Source of the DNA: Charina bottae
Taxonomy: Eukaryota; Chordata; Lepidosauria; Squamata; Charinaidae
NCBI GenBank assembly: GCA_023362775.1
Contig: JALMGJ010000017.1
Span: 21,545,001-21,609,000, forward strand
Direction of reading: 5' to 3'
Length of the DNA: 64,000 nucleotides
Shown: positions 28,140 to 38,879 of the stretch, in pieces
Layout of the letters: every line of letters begins with the position of its first letter
Numbering within the stretch: the stretch's first letter is position 1
Position numbers and translations under genes: made by a program
The notes under the pieces: model-generated
What the model was told of the DNA's origin: nothing
The model's input: only the letters and a program-made list of their open reading frames with translations
Database searches by the model: none

Positions 28140-28592
28140 GGGGAACTATCTAGGTCAGAGCTTTCCAAACTGTGTGCCGCAACACGTGTGTCGGCTGCAG
28201 TGTCTGGGTGTGTCGCGGCTGCTGCTGCCTCCGAGCCCTGCCAGGATCCCACGCAGGTCCTAGTGCCTGCCTTGTGTCCTGCTGTAAGAGTGTGTCGCGA
28301 AATGATGCATGTCTAAAAAGTGTGTCACCAACATGAAACGTTTGGAAAGCTGTGATCTAGGTTAAGGTGCTGGGCTAGAAACCAGGAGTCTGAGTTCTAG
28401 TCCCACCTGAGGCATGAAAGCCGGCTGGGTGACCTTGGGCCAGTCACTCTCTCTCAGCCCAACTCACCTCACAGGGTTGTTGTTGTGGGGAAAATAGGAA
28501 GAGGAAGGAGTATTAAGTATGTTCACCGCCTTGCTTTATTTATAAAAATGATAAAGGCAGGATAAAAATTAAATAAATAAATAAATATCTCA
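28140..28592 (+). mobile_element. tRNA-headed SINE, type 2, split by a hAT element
   Basis: The part after the hAT element (28363-28592) is a clear type 2 SINE: GTTAAGG, CTAGAAACCAGGAGTCTGAG, GGTGACCTTGGGCCAGTCAC, CTCACAGGGTTGTTGTTGTG, then an (AAATA)n tail. The few bases of the head lie left of the hAT insertion and are poorly kept, so the start is approximate. Confidence 0.8.
28156..28354. mobile_element. hAT miniature element, GTGTGTCG family
   Basis: Perfect 8 bp duplication ATCTAGGT (28148-28155 and 28355-28362), with TA at the centre. The left end is CAGAGCTTTCCAAACTGTG and the right end carries GTTTGGAAAGCTGTG. It sits in the A-box region of the host SINE. Confidence 0.9.
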
Positions 28593-28686
28593 CTTTTGCT
28601 TATGTAAACACATCCCGGAATTCTTTCATATCTTCGACTTTTGCTGGTTAAGCTCCTAGGGGGTGCCATAAACTACTGCTTGAGAC

Positions 28687-29151
28687 ATGGAGAATTTTAA
28701 ACAGACTTTCTCTGACTTCCAACAAGATTTTAAACAGATTCTTTCCAATTCCTACCAAGTTTTTATGCAAGGCATTCAGGACATTGTGGAAAATAGGAGG
28801 TCTAAAATGTGTTATCTGGTTGGGGATGTCGTGGATGAAACTGAGGAATTTAACAGCGACAGAAACGTCTCTTCTAAGAGTGAGATTGGGACTTCTGTTG
28901 AACTGCTGGATGAAGATCAGATAGTCGAGTTGAAGAAATTAAAGGGAGAGATCGAGTTGCAAGCCATAAGGGAAATTGATGATCTGATGGAACGCCATGG
29001 AAAAGAACGGGTTATTAAATATGGGAGGTCTCCTGAAGAGAAGTCAGACTTTTTGAGGGGGGCAGTTGGGTTGTTTGATTTTTTAAAGAAAAAAGCTCTG
29101 TGCACATTGTGGGGATATGTAAATGCTCTGGTTTATTTTGAAGTGGGATAA
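28687..29151 (+). CDS. 154-residue ORF of the L1-like element, function unknown
   Basis: Intact ATG-to-stop frame in the middle of the L1-like element. The protein starts MENFKQTFSDFQQDFKQIL. It is charged, with heptad-like leucine/isoleucine spacing and an acidic-basic helix around residues 77-105 (ELKKLKGEIELQAIREIDDL), which suggests a coiled coil. This fits the place of an L1 ORF1 N-terminal region, but no RRM or C-terminal ORF1 domain is seen and I do not recognise the protein itself. Its position between an L1-like leader and an L1-like 3' end suggests it is ORF1-derived or a replacement of it. It may be translated only as part of the element. The lack of stops suggests that the copy is young or the frame was recently selected. 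No neighbouring host exon uses it. Confidence 0.5.
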   Translation: MENFKQTFSDFQQDFKQILSNSYQVFMQGIQDIVENRRSKMCYLVGDVVDETEEFNSDRNVSSKSEIGTSVELLDEDQIVELKKLKGEIELQAIREIDDLMERHGKERVIKYGRSPEEKSDFLRGAVGLFDFLKKKALCTLWGYVNALVYFEVG

Positions 29152-29431
29152 GGGTTTGAGAATATTTATCTGGATTGCTTTTAGGGTTTGGGCTGATTTC
29201 ATTTATCTTTAACGATTTGGATTAAAATTATTAAGGTATAATAAAAAATAATAAATGTCTGGTTTTGGGTTTAATATGATTATTAAAATTGTTGTATTAT
29301 CAAGTACAATGGCAGACAATTTATATGTTTTTTAGTTTGATATTTATTATAGTAGACAGGAATGTATAGAATAGTAGTAGGAAGGAAATAATTAAATAAA
29401 TGTTATCTTTGGGGGGGAAGTTGATTAGGAG

Positions 29432-29455
29432 GTGTATGTATGTATGTATGTATGA

Positions 29456-29503
<48 letters not shown>
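29432..29503 (+). repeat. TATG / GTATAT microsatellite
   Basis: GTAT repeated five to six times, then GTATAT repeats, in the 3' part of the L1-like element. Confidence 0.9.
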
Positions 29504-29813
29504 ATCTTTTAATATAAGGGGAGGGAACAACTGTATTTAGTGATTTTTATAATGTGCTAATAGAATGATTTATAGAAATAATGTGATTTTGGTTTAATAT
29601 AGAGTAAGGGATTTATTATGAAATATTGTTGTATATCCTTGCTGTTAAAAGTAAGAAGTCATCTCGTTTTGTAATTTTGAAAAATTTTCTCTTGTGTTCC
29701 TACACTTTTTAAATTTTTTATTTTTTTTCTTTGTAGCTTTTTGTTTTTCTGTAGCTTTTATCTTTGCTTGAAACTTAATAAAATTCTTATAAAAAGAAAG
29801 AAAATACATGATG

Positions 29814-30314
29814 AAGTGGGGGGGGGGAGAAGTTACTGTAGCTTAGAACCTAATAATGAACCAGCTATTTTTTTCCAACATAAACTTCTAGGAAGCCCCA
29901 AAACTATTCATGGATGCAATAGGACAGCCCTTTTATTTGTCCCCCACATCAGGCTTTCACAGACATGCTGCTCCTGAACATAGAGGTTCTAACTCTACTT
30001 AAATATCTACAGCAAAGGAGGAATATAAACATTTTTGGTTTCTTACTACCATCTTTTGGAGATTCTGGACAATGGGCTGTTCAAACTAAAGTTCTCTCAT
30101 GTTTGAGAAGGAGAAAGGTGCAGCCAGAGTGGGCATGCAATTAATCAGCATGTTGCTGCTCTATCCCTCAACATGTGTATGTGTATGTGTGTGTGTGTGT
30201 GGGGGGGGAAGTATTCACTTGAACAACCCTCCTCTCTGAGGGCAGATGGTTTGGCCAAGTCTGGCACATCTTGCCGAGTCAAATTCCATTTTCGGCAAGA
30301 GAGACAAAGGCGAC
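29814..30314. other. No gene recognised
   Basis: Contains a GT/G run at 30173-30208. Nothing else recognised. Confidence 0.5.
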
Positions 30315-30322
30315 ATCTAATC

Positions 30323-30412
30323 CAGCGTTTCTAAACTTTGGTAATGTTAAGATGTATGGACTTCAACTCCCAGAATTCCCCAGATTAATGTTGCCAAGGT
30401 TGAGAAACACTG
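30323..30412. mobile_element. Palindromic miniature element, CAGTG...CACTG family
   Basis: Flanks ATCTAATC (30315-30322) and ATCTAATG (30413-30420) match at 7 of 8 with TA central. Arms GTTTCTAAACTTTGG and the inverse pair around a short centre. Confidence 0.75.
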
Positions 30413-30663
30413 ATCTAATGAATGCCAATTAATGAACAGATTTGCTGAAAAGTACTGGTCTTGCCAATTTTTAAAACCTTTTGAGAAACCTCATCAAAAA
30501 AACAAAAAACAAAACACAACAAAAAACCCACAAAACCATCCTGAGGTAAATCCAAGCAGCATGTTGGAGACCTCTCTTGTTATTGCTCTACAAGCATTTT
30601 GGCTCCACTTGCTGAAATGCCCTCTCTGCCTTAATTGCTGCCTATCATGCCACATTATAGATA

Positions 30664-30883
30664 CAGTGACCATATTTTCTTGGAAAACATAAAGGACAAA
30701 CCTAAAAAGGGGCAAATCTGAAAGAGGTTCATAAGGATAACAAAAAATGGTATGTTTATATAGCTTTACAAAGGAAAATTCAAGAGCAAACCCAAGAAAA
30801 TAAATAATTAAATTAAATAAATCTAAAGGGCAGATTTCTGAAATAAAGGACAGTCCTTTATAATAAAGGACATATGATCACTG
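30664..30883. mobile_element. hAT-like miniature element, CAGTGACCATAT family
   Basis: Left CAGTGACCATATTTTC and right CATATGATCACTG are inverted. AAAGGACA and TAAAGGACAG repeats lie inside. ATTATAG occurs near both flanks, so the duplication is only approximate. Confidence 0.6.
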
Positions 30884-31368
30884 TAATTATAGAATATCAA
30901 TAAGCATTCCAGTTTATCAGAGCACTATTAAAACCTCTTTTGCCATGTTAAGTGTAGGGATGAATAGGTTAAAGAGAAGTGGACGAAAACAATCATATTG
31001 AATTTTAGGGAGTATGGCACAATATTCCTGGGAATCATTCTTTGACTACAGTGGTAGACAATATGATCGACAGACAGACAGAAAATACAATAGGGGTATA
31101 TATAATTGGAGTTTGAAAGTAGTATCAAATGGGATGCAAAAGCACAGAGAAGGAATTTCAAAGAAAAAAAACTCAAGCACAAATACTCATTCTTGACACC
31201 CCAAGGCTTGGAGCAGTAACAACCAAGATTATCCACAGAGTATGGTTTAAAAAGTCAAGATGGTGGCCATGACACTAAAGTCAAAGCGCCCCATTTTTTA
31301 TGTGTGACTTCCCTGATAACAACCCTATAAAATAAAAGCAAGTCAAGCTAAGTTCTTACAGCATGTGC

Positions 31369-31436
31369 TGTATGTTAAAACAGAACCCCTACAAGGATGG
31401 CCTCTCAGTCTTAGATGAATCTGTGGGCATGAAAAT
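31369..31436 (+). repeat. Left copy of a 68 bp direct repeat (LINE target duplication)
   Basis: 68 bp identical, base for base, to 33612-33679 and placed exactly at the two ends of the LINE insertion. Read as an unusually long target-site duplication. Confidence 0.9.
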
Positions 31437-33611
31437 GGCAAAAAGATATTAACTGTGCCGTTAAGAAAAAAATCTACGCCAGTGCAAAGGCAGAAGTCCA
31501 AAGAAGAACTAGAGAACTTAAGAACATATGGTGGATAAAAAAAGCCCAAGAAACCCAACATTTTGCAGATGCTCATGATGCACGGGGCTTTTTTAATGCC
31601 ATAAAGGCCATCTATGGACCAACAAACTATGGTACAAATCCCTTACGCTCAATAGATGGTGCTAAACTTCTAAAGGACAAAGAGTCTATTGCACTGCACT
31701 GGACAGAGCATTACTACAGTCTCCTTAATCATCACTCTACTGTGGCTGATGAAGTCTTCTTGCAAATCCCGCAAAAACAAGTAAGATATGAGCTTGCAGT
31801 ACCCCCTAGTTTGGAGGAAGTCAGTAAAGCCACTAAACAAATGAAAAATAACAAAGCTAGTGGACCTGATGGGATTCCTGCTGAAGTCTTTAAAGAAGGC
31901 GGGCCTGAACTTACACAACAACTTCATAAGCTCATTGAAAAAATCTGGATGAGGGAGGAGATTCCAACAGACTTTAGGGATGCCATAATTATCACTCTCT
32001 TTAAAAAGGGTGATAGAACAGACTGTGGAAACTATCGAGGCATCTCCCTTCTAGCTACAGCAGGCAAAATCCTGGCAAAGATCATCGGAAACCGTCTCCT
32101 ATCTGTATCAGAAGACATCCTCCCTGAAACGCAAAATGGCTTCCGCCCTTCCAGGGGAACAGTGGATATGATCTTCACTGCACGACAGCTTCAAGAAAAA
32201 TGCAAGGAGCAAAACCGCCCTCTGTACATGGCGTTTATTGATCTGACTAAAGCTTTTGATACTGTAAATCATACTGCTCTCTGGACCATCCTTCTGAAAA
32301 TCGGATGCCCTGATAAATTTGTGAACATCTTGCGGCTACTCCATGACGACATGATGGCAACAATCCTGGATAACAATGGCTCTCAAAGCAATCCATTTAA
32401 AGTGGAATCCGGCGTTAAACAGGGATATGTTATTGCTCCAACCTTATTCGCTATCTTCATCGCTATGATTATACACCTTGTTGAAGAGAAACTTCCTACT
32501 GGTGTAGAAATTATATATCGAACAGATGGAAAGCTTTTTAATCTTAGTAGGCTGAAAGCAAAAAATAAGGTAATTACAACTTCTGTTATAGAACTTCAAT
32601 ATGCTGATGATAACGTAGTCTGTGCACACTCCGAGGAAGATCTTCAAACTATCCTAAACATCTTTTTTGCAGAAGCATATGAAAAGCTCGGCCTCTCGAT
32701 TAACATTAAAAAAACCAAAGTGCTTTACCAGCAAGTTCGAACCAATCCCTCCGCAGCGCCATCAATCCAGCTTAAAGGTGTGTCATTAGAAAATGTCGAC
32801 CACTTTTCTTATCTCGGCAGCCATCTATCTACAAAAGCCGACATCAACGCTGAAATTCAGCATCGCCTGAGCTCTGCGAGTGTAGCTTTCTCCCGAATGA
32901 AACGTAGGGTGTTTGAGGATCGGGACATTCGCAGGGAGACCAAAATGCTTGTTTACAAAGCCATTGTACTACCAACCCTTCTGTACGCCTGTGAAACATG
33001 GACCCTCTACAAACGCCACCTCCAACTTCTTGAAAGATTCCATCAACGCTGCCTCCGAAAAATTCTGAAAATTACTTGGGAAGATAGGCGGACTAATGTT
33101 AGCGTATTAGAAGAAGCGAAAACCACCAGCATTGAAACAATGATCATCCAACATCAACTTCGCTGGACCGGCCATGTTGTTCGAATGCCTGACCATCGTC
33201 TTCCAAAGCAGCTACTTTACTCCCAACTTAAGAATGGAAAACGGAATATTGGTGGACAGCAAAAGAGATTCAAAGACACTCTCAAAGCTAATTTTAAAAA
33301 ATGTAATATCAGCATTGAGAACTGGGAAGCCCTAACTCATGAGCGTTTCAATTGGAGGTCAGCCTTTATTAAAGGTGCTATGGACTTTGAAGAAGCACGA
33401 GTACAGGGCGAAAGGGAGAAAAGAGCTAAAAGGAAGGCACGTCAAGCAAACCCTCATCATGACCGTCTCCCACCCGGAAACCTATGCCCTCATTGTGGGA
33501 GGTTGTGCGGATCCAGAATTGGCCTTTACAGCCACTTACAGATCCACTGTTAAAATTTTACCCTTGGAAGACAATCTTACTCGGCTACGAGTGATCACCG
33601 ATGATGATGAA
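31437..33611 (+). mobile_element. Young 5'-truncated LINE insertion (RTE/Ingi-like, clade uncertain)
   Basis: 2175 bp insertion between two identical 68 bp direct repeats. It starts abruptly inside the coding region, as in usual LINE 5' truncation, and ends with a 58 bp 3'UTR that carries GAAGACAATCTTACTCGG and a (GAT)n tail. The reading frame is open over the entire coding part. A second, 3'-end copy lies at 55801-56066. The endonuclease part is missing. The clade is uncertain: the RT plus C-terminal C2H2 finger recalls RTE-like or Ingi/Vingi-like LINEs. Confidence 0.9.
31439..33553 (+). CDS. LINE ORF2 fragment: reverse transcriptase with C-terminal C2H2 zinc finger
   Basis: Open frame of 704 residues plus stop with no start of its own at the truncated end; the first usable in-frame GTG is at 31742. 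The protein copies LINE RNA into DNA at a nicked target. Visible parts, numbered from 31439: linker with TQHFADAHDARGFFNAIK (about 43-60), RT block NNKASGPDGIPAEVF (about 139), FKKGDRTDCGNYRGISLL, NGFRPSRGTVDMIF, catalytic block AFIDLTKAFDTV (about 265), GVKQGYVIAPTLF, and the QYADDNV box (387-393; YADD at 388-391). After the thumb come the YACETWTLY and QLRWTGHVVRMPDHRLPKQ segments, then a C2H2 finger CPHCGRLCGSRIGLYSHLQIH (about 683-703). All key RT aspartates are present. No stops or frameshifts, so the insertion is recent, but the missing endonuclease makes the copy non-autonomous. AT-rich tolerant codon use, unlike the GC-rich L2-like copy at 5867. Confidence 0.9.
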   Translation, partial: QKDINCAVKKKIYASAKAEVQRRTRELKNIWWIKKAQETQHFADAHDARGFFNAIKAIYGPTNYGTNPLRSIDGAKLLKDKESIALHWTEHYYSLLNHHSTVADEVFLQIPQKQVRYELAVPPSLEEVSKATKQMKNNKASGPDGIPAEVFKEGGPELTQQLHKLIEKIWMREEIPTDFRDAIIITLFKKGDRTDCGNYRGISLLATAGKILAKIIGNRLLSVSEDILPETQNGFRPSRGTVDMIFTARQLQEKCKEQNRPLYMAFIDLTKAFDTVNHTALWTILLKIGCPDKFVNILRLLHDDMMATILDNNGSQSNPFKVESGVKQGYVIAPTLFAIFIAMIIHLVEEKLPTGVEIIYRTDGKLFNLSRLKAKNKVITTSVIELQYADDNVVCAHSEEDLQTILNIFFAEAYEKLGLSINIKKTKVLYQQVRTNPSAAPSIQLKGVSLENVDHFSYLGSHLSTKADINAEIQHRLSSASVAFSRMKRRVFEDRDIRRETKMLVYKAIVLPTLLYACETWTLYKRHLQLLERFHQRCLRKILKITWEDRRTNVSVLEEAKTTSIETMIIQHQLRWTGHVVRMPDHRLPKQLLYSQLKNGKRNIGGQQKRFKDTLKANFKKCNISIENWEALTHERFNWRSAFIKGAMDFEEARVQGEREKRAKRKARQANPHHDRLPPGNLCPHCGRLCGSRIGLYSHLQIHC

Positions 33612-33679
33612 TGTATGTTAAAACAGAACCCCTACAAGGATGGCCTCTCAGTCTTAGATGAATCTGTGGGCATGAAAAT
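33612..33679 (+). repeat. Right copy of the 68 bp direct repeat
   Basis: Identical to 31369-31436; follows the (GAT)n tail of the LINE. Confidence 0.9.
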
Positions 33680-33945
33680 CTTTCCCTTTCCTTCCCAACT
33701 CTTTGGCATGATAAGTGGGTGGCCATCAGGCAAGCTCTATTTCTGTAAGGCTTATAAAAATTTTGATTTTCTGTTAACTTGCACTGCAATGATACATTAC
33801 CCATTCAGATCTTTTACGTTCACGAGGACTAGAAGCTTACCACACACAAAACAAAGGTCAAGAATCAAAAGGCAGGGAATCTCCTGATTTATAGGGAAAA
33901 GCCTGAAAGTCAGGTAAATGTTGTAGATGACCTTCATGTTAATAC

Positions 33946-34070
33946 CAGTGTTTTTCAAACTTGGCAACTTGAAAATGTGTGGATTTCAACTCCCAGAAAT
34001 CCCCAGCAGCATTCCAATTCTGGAAGTTGAAGTCCACACATTTTCAAGTTGCCAAGTTTGAAAAACACTG
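33946..34070. mobile_element. Palindromic miniature element, CAGTG...CACTG family
   Basis: CAGTGTTTTTCAAACTTGG at the left and the perfect inverse at the right end; arms of about 50 bp with a short asymmetric centre. Confidence 0.85.
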
Positions 34071-34563
34071 CTACACTATCCCTACCCATAACTGCAATGT
34101 ATAGAACTCCTTCTGGGGAGACAACTTCAAATAGCTCAGTCTCCAGGCTCTGGAATTATTTTTGCTAATGTGCCAGTTGTTATGAGAACAAAATACCTGA
34201 ACTGTGTGTGCCAAATTTTACAAATCAGTATTCTCTGAACAACATCTGACGTAATGAAACTTAGCAGGAGTGCTACACAGTGCCAGATGGGCTGTTGTGT
34301 ACCACCAATTAACTTCATACTGTCCTCTTTCCACAGTTAAAATAGCTTCAGACTCCAATTTATTTATGCACAGATCAGACACCATGTGAACATTGAAAAA
34401 GTAAACGCTCTTTGACCAACCCGTCTTCCATCCTGGTCTCTGGAGGATTCACTTGATTCAGAGTTCCTTATTCAAATCAGAGCTGCAGATCCTCCCTTGA
34501 AAGAGGACAATTTTGCATCTCCAAAATAGATACAATATAAATAGCATGTTTACATGATTCACA

Positions 34564-34786
34564 TACAGATAGACCTCATTTTGTGGGACCGGCAACTCAA
34601 TCGATAAGCGAAGCGGTCGCTAAATGAAACTGCAACTGTGCTTATTATCTTACTTCAGCTTTCCTTTGCGATACAGATCTGTGAAGGTCATAAATGTGAG
34701 GACTGGTTGCAAAGTTACTTTTTCATCACCGTCATAACTGCAAACAGTTGCTGTACGAGGCAGTCACTAAGCGAGGACTATCTGTA
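34564..34786. mobile_element. Miniature DNA element, TACAGATAG ends
   Basis: TACAGATAGACCTC at the left, GAGGACTATCTGTA at the right, inverted. Internal TCGATAAGCGAAGCGGTCGC and the inverse-like GTCACTAAGCGAGGAC. Looks like a TA-target miniature element with no coding capacity. Confidence 0.7.
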
Positions 34787-35229
34787 CAGAACCTTGCAAA
34801 GTTGTAGGTAGCCAATACAGCCCCAGTGGCCCCAACTGCATCCATCAGGCCCCCACATAAACTCACTTCATTTTGCATCCCCTCCCCAATTTTGCCAGCA
34901 TTCACTGGATGGAAAAAGAAACCGCAAGACTATCCCTTCCTTTGCAGTAATGGGAACTTCCCTTTCACTGCGAGGAGGGAACAAGCCTGCAGGCTCCTCC
35001 CTTCCTCAAAGCAAAAGGACCTTAAAATTGCTGAACAACAGTATCCGAGTGGCAATTCCTTCCCTCTTCATTGCAAGGGGATTTTAATCACCACAGCACC
35101 ATTGCCAGAAATAGAGGTACATCCCTGGGTGTGGAGATTACGTAGGTATGAATACAGTATCCAGAAGTGGGTCTTCATGGGTATGTTGGCCTCAGACTCA
35201 AAATGTTAGAAGGAAGACAAAGGAAGGAT

Positions 35230-35340
35230 GATTGTTTTTTGCTTTTTATATGTTCACTGTTTTATAACTTTGTTGTAAGCCGCCCAGAGTCACTTTTCGT
35301 GAGATGGGTGGCCATATAAATTTGATAAACAAACAAACGT
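35230..35340 (+). mobile_element. L2-like LINE 3' tail fragment
   Basis: GTAAGCCGCCCAGAGTCAC and GAGATGGGTGGCC, followed by a (CAAA)n tail. Confidence 0.75.
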
Positions 35341-35359
35341 GTTAAAATAATGACCTTAA

Positions 35360-36200
35360 ATATTTAGAATCATAGGTTTGGAAGGGATCTTGAAGGTCTT
35401 CTAAGCCCAGCCCTCTGCCCAGGGCAGGAATTCTCAGACTATCCCAGACAAATGACTGCCCAACCTTCGTTTGAAAACCTCCCATGACGGAGTCCCCATG
35501 ACTCCAGGAGGCAGGCAGTTCCACGGCTTAATAGCTCTCAGGATCAGGAAATTGCTCCTCATTTTGAATTGGATCTCTGTGTAAAATTTCCACCCATTGG
35601 TTCTTGCCCTATCCTTGAGCACTATGGAGAAAAAATCCACACCCTCTTCCCTGTGACAACCCCTCAAGCACTGGAAGGCTGCTATCAGGTCTCTCCTTAG
35701 CCTTCTCTTCTTTAGGCTAAACTTACCCAGTTCTTTCAACAATCTCCGTAAGATTTAGACTATGACCCTTACCCCTTTATTGCTCTTCTATGCACTATTT
35801 CCAGTTCCTCAGCATCCTTCTTGAATCGCGGCGACTAGCACTGGACACAATATTCCAGGTATGGTGACCAGTGCGGTGTAGAGCAGAACTATCATTTCTT
35901 CTGATCTCAACATTATACCTCTGCCGATGCAGCCCAAGACTGCAGTAGCTCTTTCGGCAGTCACACCACACTTAATCTGTGATCTACCATGACTCCCAGG
36001 TCCTTCACACTGGAGCTACTGCCAAGCCAGGAACCGCTTATCTTGTACTTTTGTATCTGGTTTGTCCTTCCTAAGTGCAAATCCTTACATTTCTTACTAC
36101 TGAACAGCATTTTGTTGGCGGGGACTAATATTCAAGTCTATCAAGATCCTTTTGAACCTTGAGCCTGTCAGGTGTTGGCAATCCTCCCCCCGGCTTTGTG
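35360..36200 (-). mobile_element. CR1-like LINE 3' part, antisense
   Basis: Minus strand encodes the C-terminal part of a CR1-type ORF2: a LEYCVQ-type segment near 35850, RRAIKG near 35790, then KELGKFSLKKRRLRRDLIAA (about 35680-35740), FKMRSNFL, WNCLPPGVM and SWEVFKRRLGSHLS (about 35440-35490). The 3' end (ATCCCTTCCAAACC, TATGATTCTA) at 35367-35395 is the CR1 tail. Several breaks; inactive. Confidence 0.85.
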
Positions 36201-36249
36201 TCATCTTCTGTCTCCTTGTCTAAGTCCCATACATCTGGAGGACAGCAAA

Positions 36250-38457
36250 CCTGGAGCGGAAACAAAGACATAAGGACAAGCCATCCAGGAAAAGCATTTG
36301 CTGCCCTGCTCTGCCCCTCCCACCCTCATCCCCAGCAAGCCAGGGGTTGGTTAAGCAGACCCCTGAAGAGGGATTCTGCTTGAGCACAGGAGTACTGTTT
36401 TCTCGGCCAACGGTGGCTTAGTGACCTTGTGGATCCTGTTATACGTCACCCTCAACTATTGGGACAGGAGAGGACATGCAACTATTTGGGGTTGCAGCTC
36501 ACTGGAGGGCAGGAGTGTGCAATTTTCACTGGGCTGAGGGCTGTACCAGCTTCTGAATCTGTCAAGGGCGACTCTGCAGAAAGAGTAGGCCCATATAAAA
36601 TGGTTTTGAAAGTTCTGGGTGATGAATATTAAAACAAACACGAACAATTATTTTTAATGTATTTAATTATATCTCTATTAACTCTACACCCTATCTGTAG
36701 TTAGAGTGATCCCCATCCCCTCATATCCCAGTGGAACCCTGATTTAAAATAAATTAAGAGGAATGTGCACAAAGAAAACACATCATTTTCTTTTTGTTTT
36801 TGTGCAGGTCTATGACTGTAATAAAGTATTTTATCCATCAAAACAAAACCCAAAAGAAAACAAATAATGTTCTGTCTTACAAATACACTTATGGCCTTCC
36901 TAGACACAGAGGTGGTGGGCTTGTTAATACACTTGGGAGGAGACACCAGATCATCTTGACAGGCTGCATGTAGCTCCCACGCTGCAGGTTAGCAAGACTG
37001 CCCTGCAGGCACCAGCTTTGTACAGAGAGGACATGCTTTACATGCAGAAGACTCCAGTTGCAGTCCCTGGGACTCCCTTTAAAATACCAACCACCAGCAA
37101 AAACAGGCAATATGAAAAGTACTTCCTGAACTGTGCAGTTCCTTTAAGATTGATAGCTACTGGGCTGGCTGGACCAAAAGTATGATCTGGAATATGACAT
37201 TCTCCTCTGTTGCTTTGGTGGAGAGGAAAAGGTATTCCTCACAGCTTGGAATAATAACATTCAGCAAGAAACATTCCAATATAGGTGCATCTGTTCCTTA
37301 TGCACCTCTCTACTATATACCTCTGAACAGCTGAGCTGAGGAAGCTTTTTTCTAATTTTTCTAGGAAGCTAAGCAATTGCAGGCATAAATCAACCTTTTG
37401 GGAGAAAAACCCAGGAGTATTTTCCTATCAGTAAAAAGAATGCGAGCGCTGTGCCAAACAGAAAAGGGGCCCTTTATTGAATTTTGTAGTGCCAAAATTC
37501 CCCATAATACACCCAGTCCCTTACTATTCACACAGGCCAGTATAACTGTCAACCTCCAGAATAGAAGGTGCACCATACAGAGTAGATGCCCGTGATTCAA
37601 TGTGAGCAAAGTGCAAATCCCAACGCTGATTCTCTTAGTCTTAGCGTCACTGTGCCAGATGCACTTCCTAAAATGGCAAGGAAATCCAGCCCTTTGCTAA
37701 GTTGCCCTGATTACAATCTCTTTAAAAAGTACATCTGTTCATTCTTTAGCTTAACCAGAACACACTTACCATGTATGTGACTGGTGTATAAATGGGAGCA
37801 AAATTCTAGGTTCCTTTACACTGTTGTCCTTAAGGATTGTCCTCAGTTGCCTCATTCCTGCTTCAGGAGTCAGCACTGGATACAAATGCCATCTGCAGAC
37901 CACACACTTTAGACTCATCCATATCCATAAGCTGCTCTGCTACAGCAAGGCAGATTTAATATTTAATAATCTCATAATGTGATGCTCATGGAAATTAAAT
38001 TGCTGTATCTTAGATTCATGAGACATCTTCCAGCAGGGTGGGAGGGATTCCACCTGCACAACGTGAAATGCTTTGTGCCTCTTGAGGCCTATGGCCAAAG
38101 CAGAGATTTGGTTGCATTTTCCAGGAACTGCGAGGAATGATTCATCATTCAATACAGGCAAGAGCAATTCCACCTACACAGAAATACCTATCTAAAGTTT
38201 TACAACCAACTGCTTCTGGGTTTCCCCCCATTTTGCCTTCCAGAATGAACATAATTTGTTTTGCATCTGTGTTCCTTTCCTTTCTGTTGAATGATCTGGA
38301 GTTAGTAAATTGGTTTCCACCCGTCCTTCTTGCAGTTTTTAAAATGGCTTTGGTTTTTCATTTTTTAAATCTCCCCCCCCCTTTCTATTTACTATTTTCA
38401 GTTGACGACCTTTTCTCCTTGCTGCTCACTCCTTTTCCCTACACCCATGCACACCTT
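36250..38457. other. No gene recognised
   Basis: TRMT61A intron sequence. 36980-37095 may be an old tRNA-like SINE (GACATGCTTTACATGCAG, then a B-box-like GTTGCAGTCCC). No exon recognised. Confidence 0.4.
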
Positions 38458-38458
38458 A

Positions 38459-38702
38459 AGCACCAGTTTGGTCTAGTGGTTAAGGCAACGGGCTAGAAAC
38501 CAGGAGACTGAGAGTTCTAGTCCTGCCTTAGCCATGAAAGCGGGCTGGGTGACCTTGGGCCAGTCTCTCTCTCTCAGCCCAACTCACCTGACAGGGTTGT
38601 TGTTGTGGGGAAAATAGGAGGAGGAAGGAGTATTAGGTATGTTCCCCGCCTTGAGTTATTTATAAAAATAATAAAGGTGGGATAAAAATAAATAAATGAA
38701 TA
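38459..38702 (+). mobile_element. tRNA-headed SINE, type 2, full length
   Basis: Complete copy: A-box-like TGGTCTAGTGG near 38468, B-box-like GAGTTCTAGTCC near 38512, then GGTGACCTTGGGCCAGTC, CAGGGTTGTTGTTGTGGGG, AATAATAAAGGTGGG and an (AAATA)n tail. Confidence 0.9.
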
Positions 38703-38879
38703 TGAATAATGTACACTCGCTTGAGCTATACAAAATAAAGATGAGATATAAATTTCATTTCTGTTCTGCTGCGTTTTTTATCAGTGGGCAGTTAAATTGC
38801 AATTACTGAGATATGCAATCCATACTTTGCCATCATGTTGTGGCCTTGCATAGATTCTTTTGGTTAGATTTTACCATAC

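Larger units (their letters stand above)
27548..29799 (+). mobile_element. Complete L1-like non-autonomous retroelement with 14 bp target duplication
   Basis: Flanked by GAAAATACATGATG at 27534-27547 and 29800-29813. The 5' end begins CAGCGGACTTCCGGTGGGG, like squamate L1 5'UTRs. The 3' end is AATAAAATTCTTATAAAAAG, like L1 3' ends with a polyadenylation signal. Between them are a UTR-like leader, a 154-codon ORF at 28687-29151 and an AT-rich 3' part. No reverse transcriptase is present, so it must have been moved by enzymes supplied in trans, as HAL1-type half-L1s are. A type 2 SINE and, inside it, a hAT miniature element are later insertions in the leader. Without them the element is about 1.8 kb. 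Confidence 0.75.

Noticed and set aside
33339..33887. 182-codon plus frame overlapping the end of the LINE ORF
   Set aside because: Different frame over the LINE C-terminus and its flank; the LINE frame has clear RT motifs.
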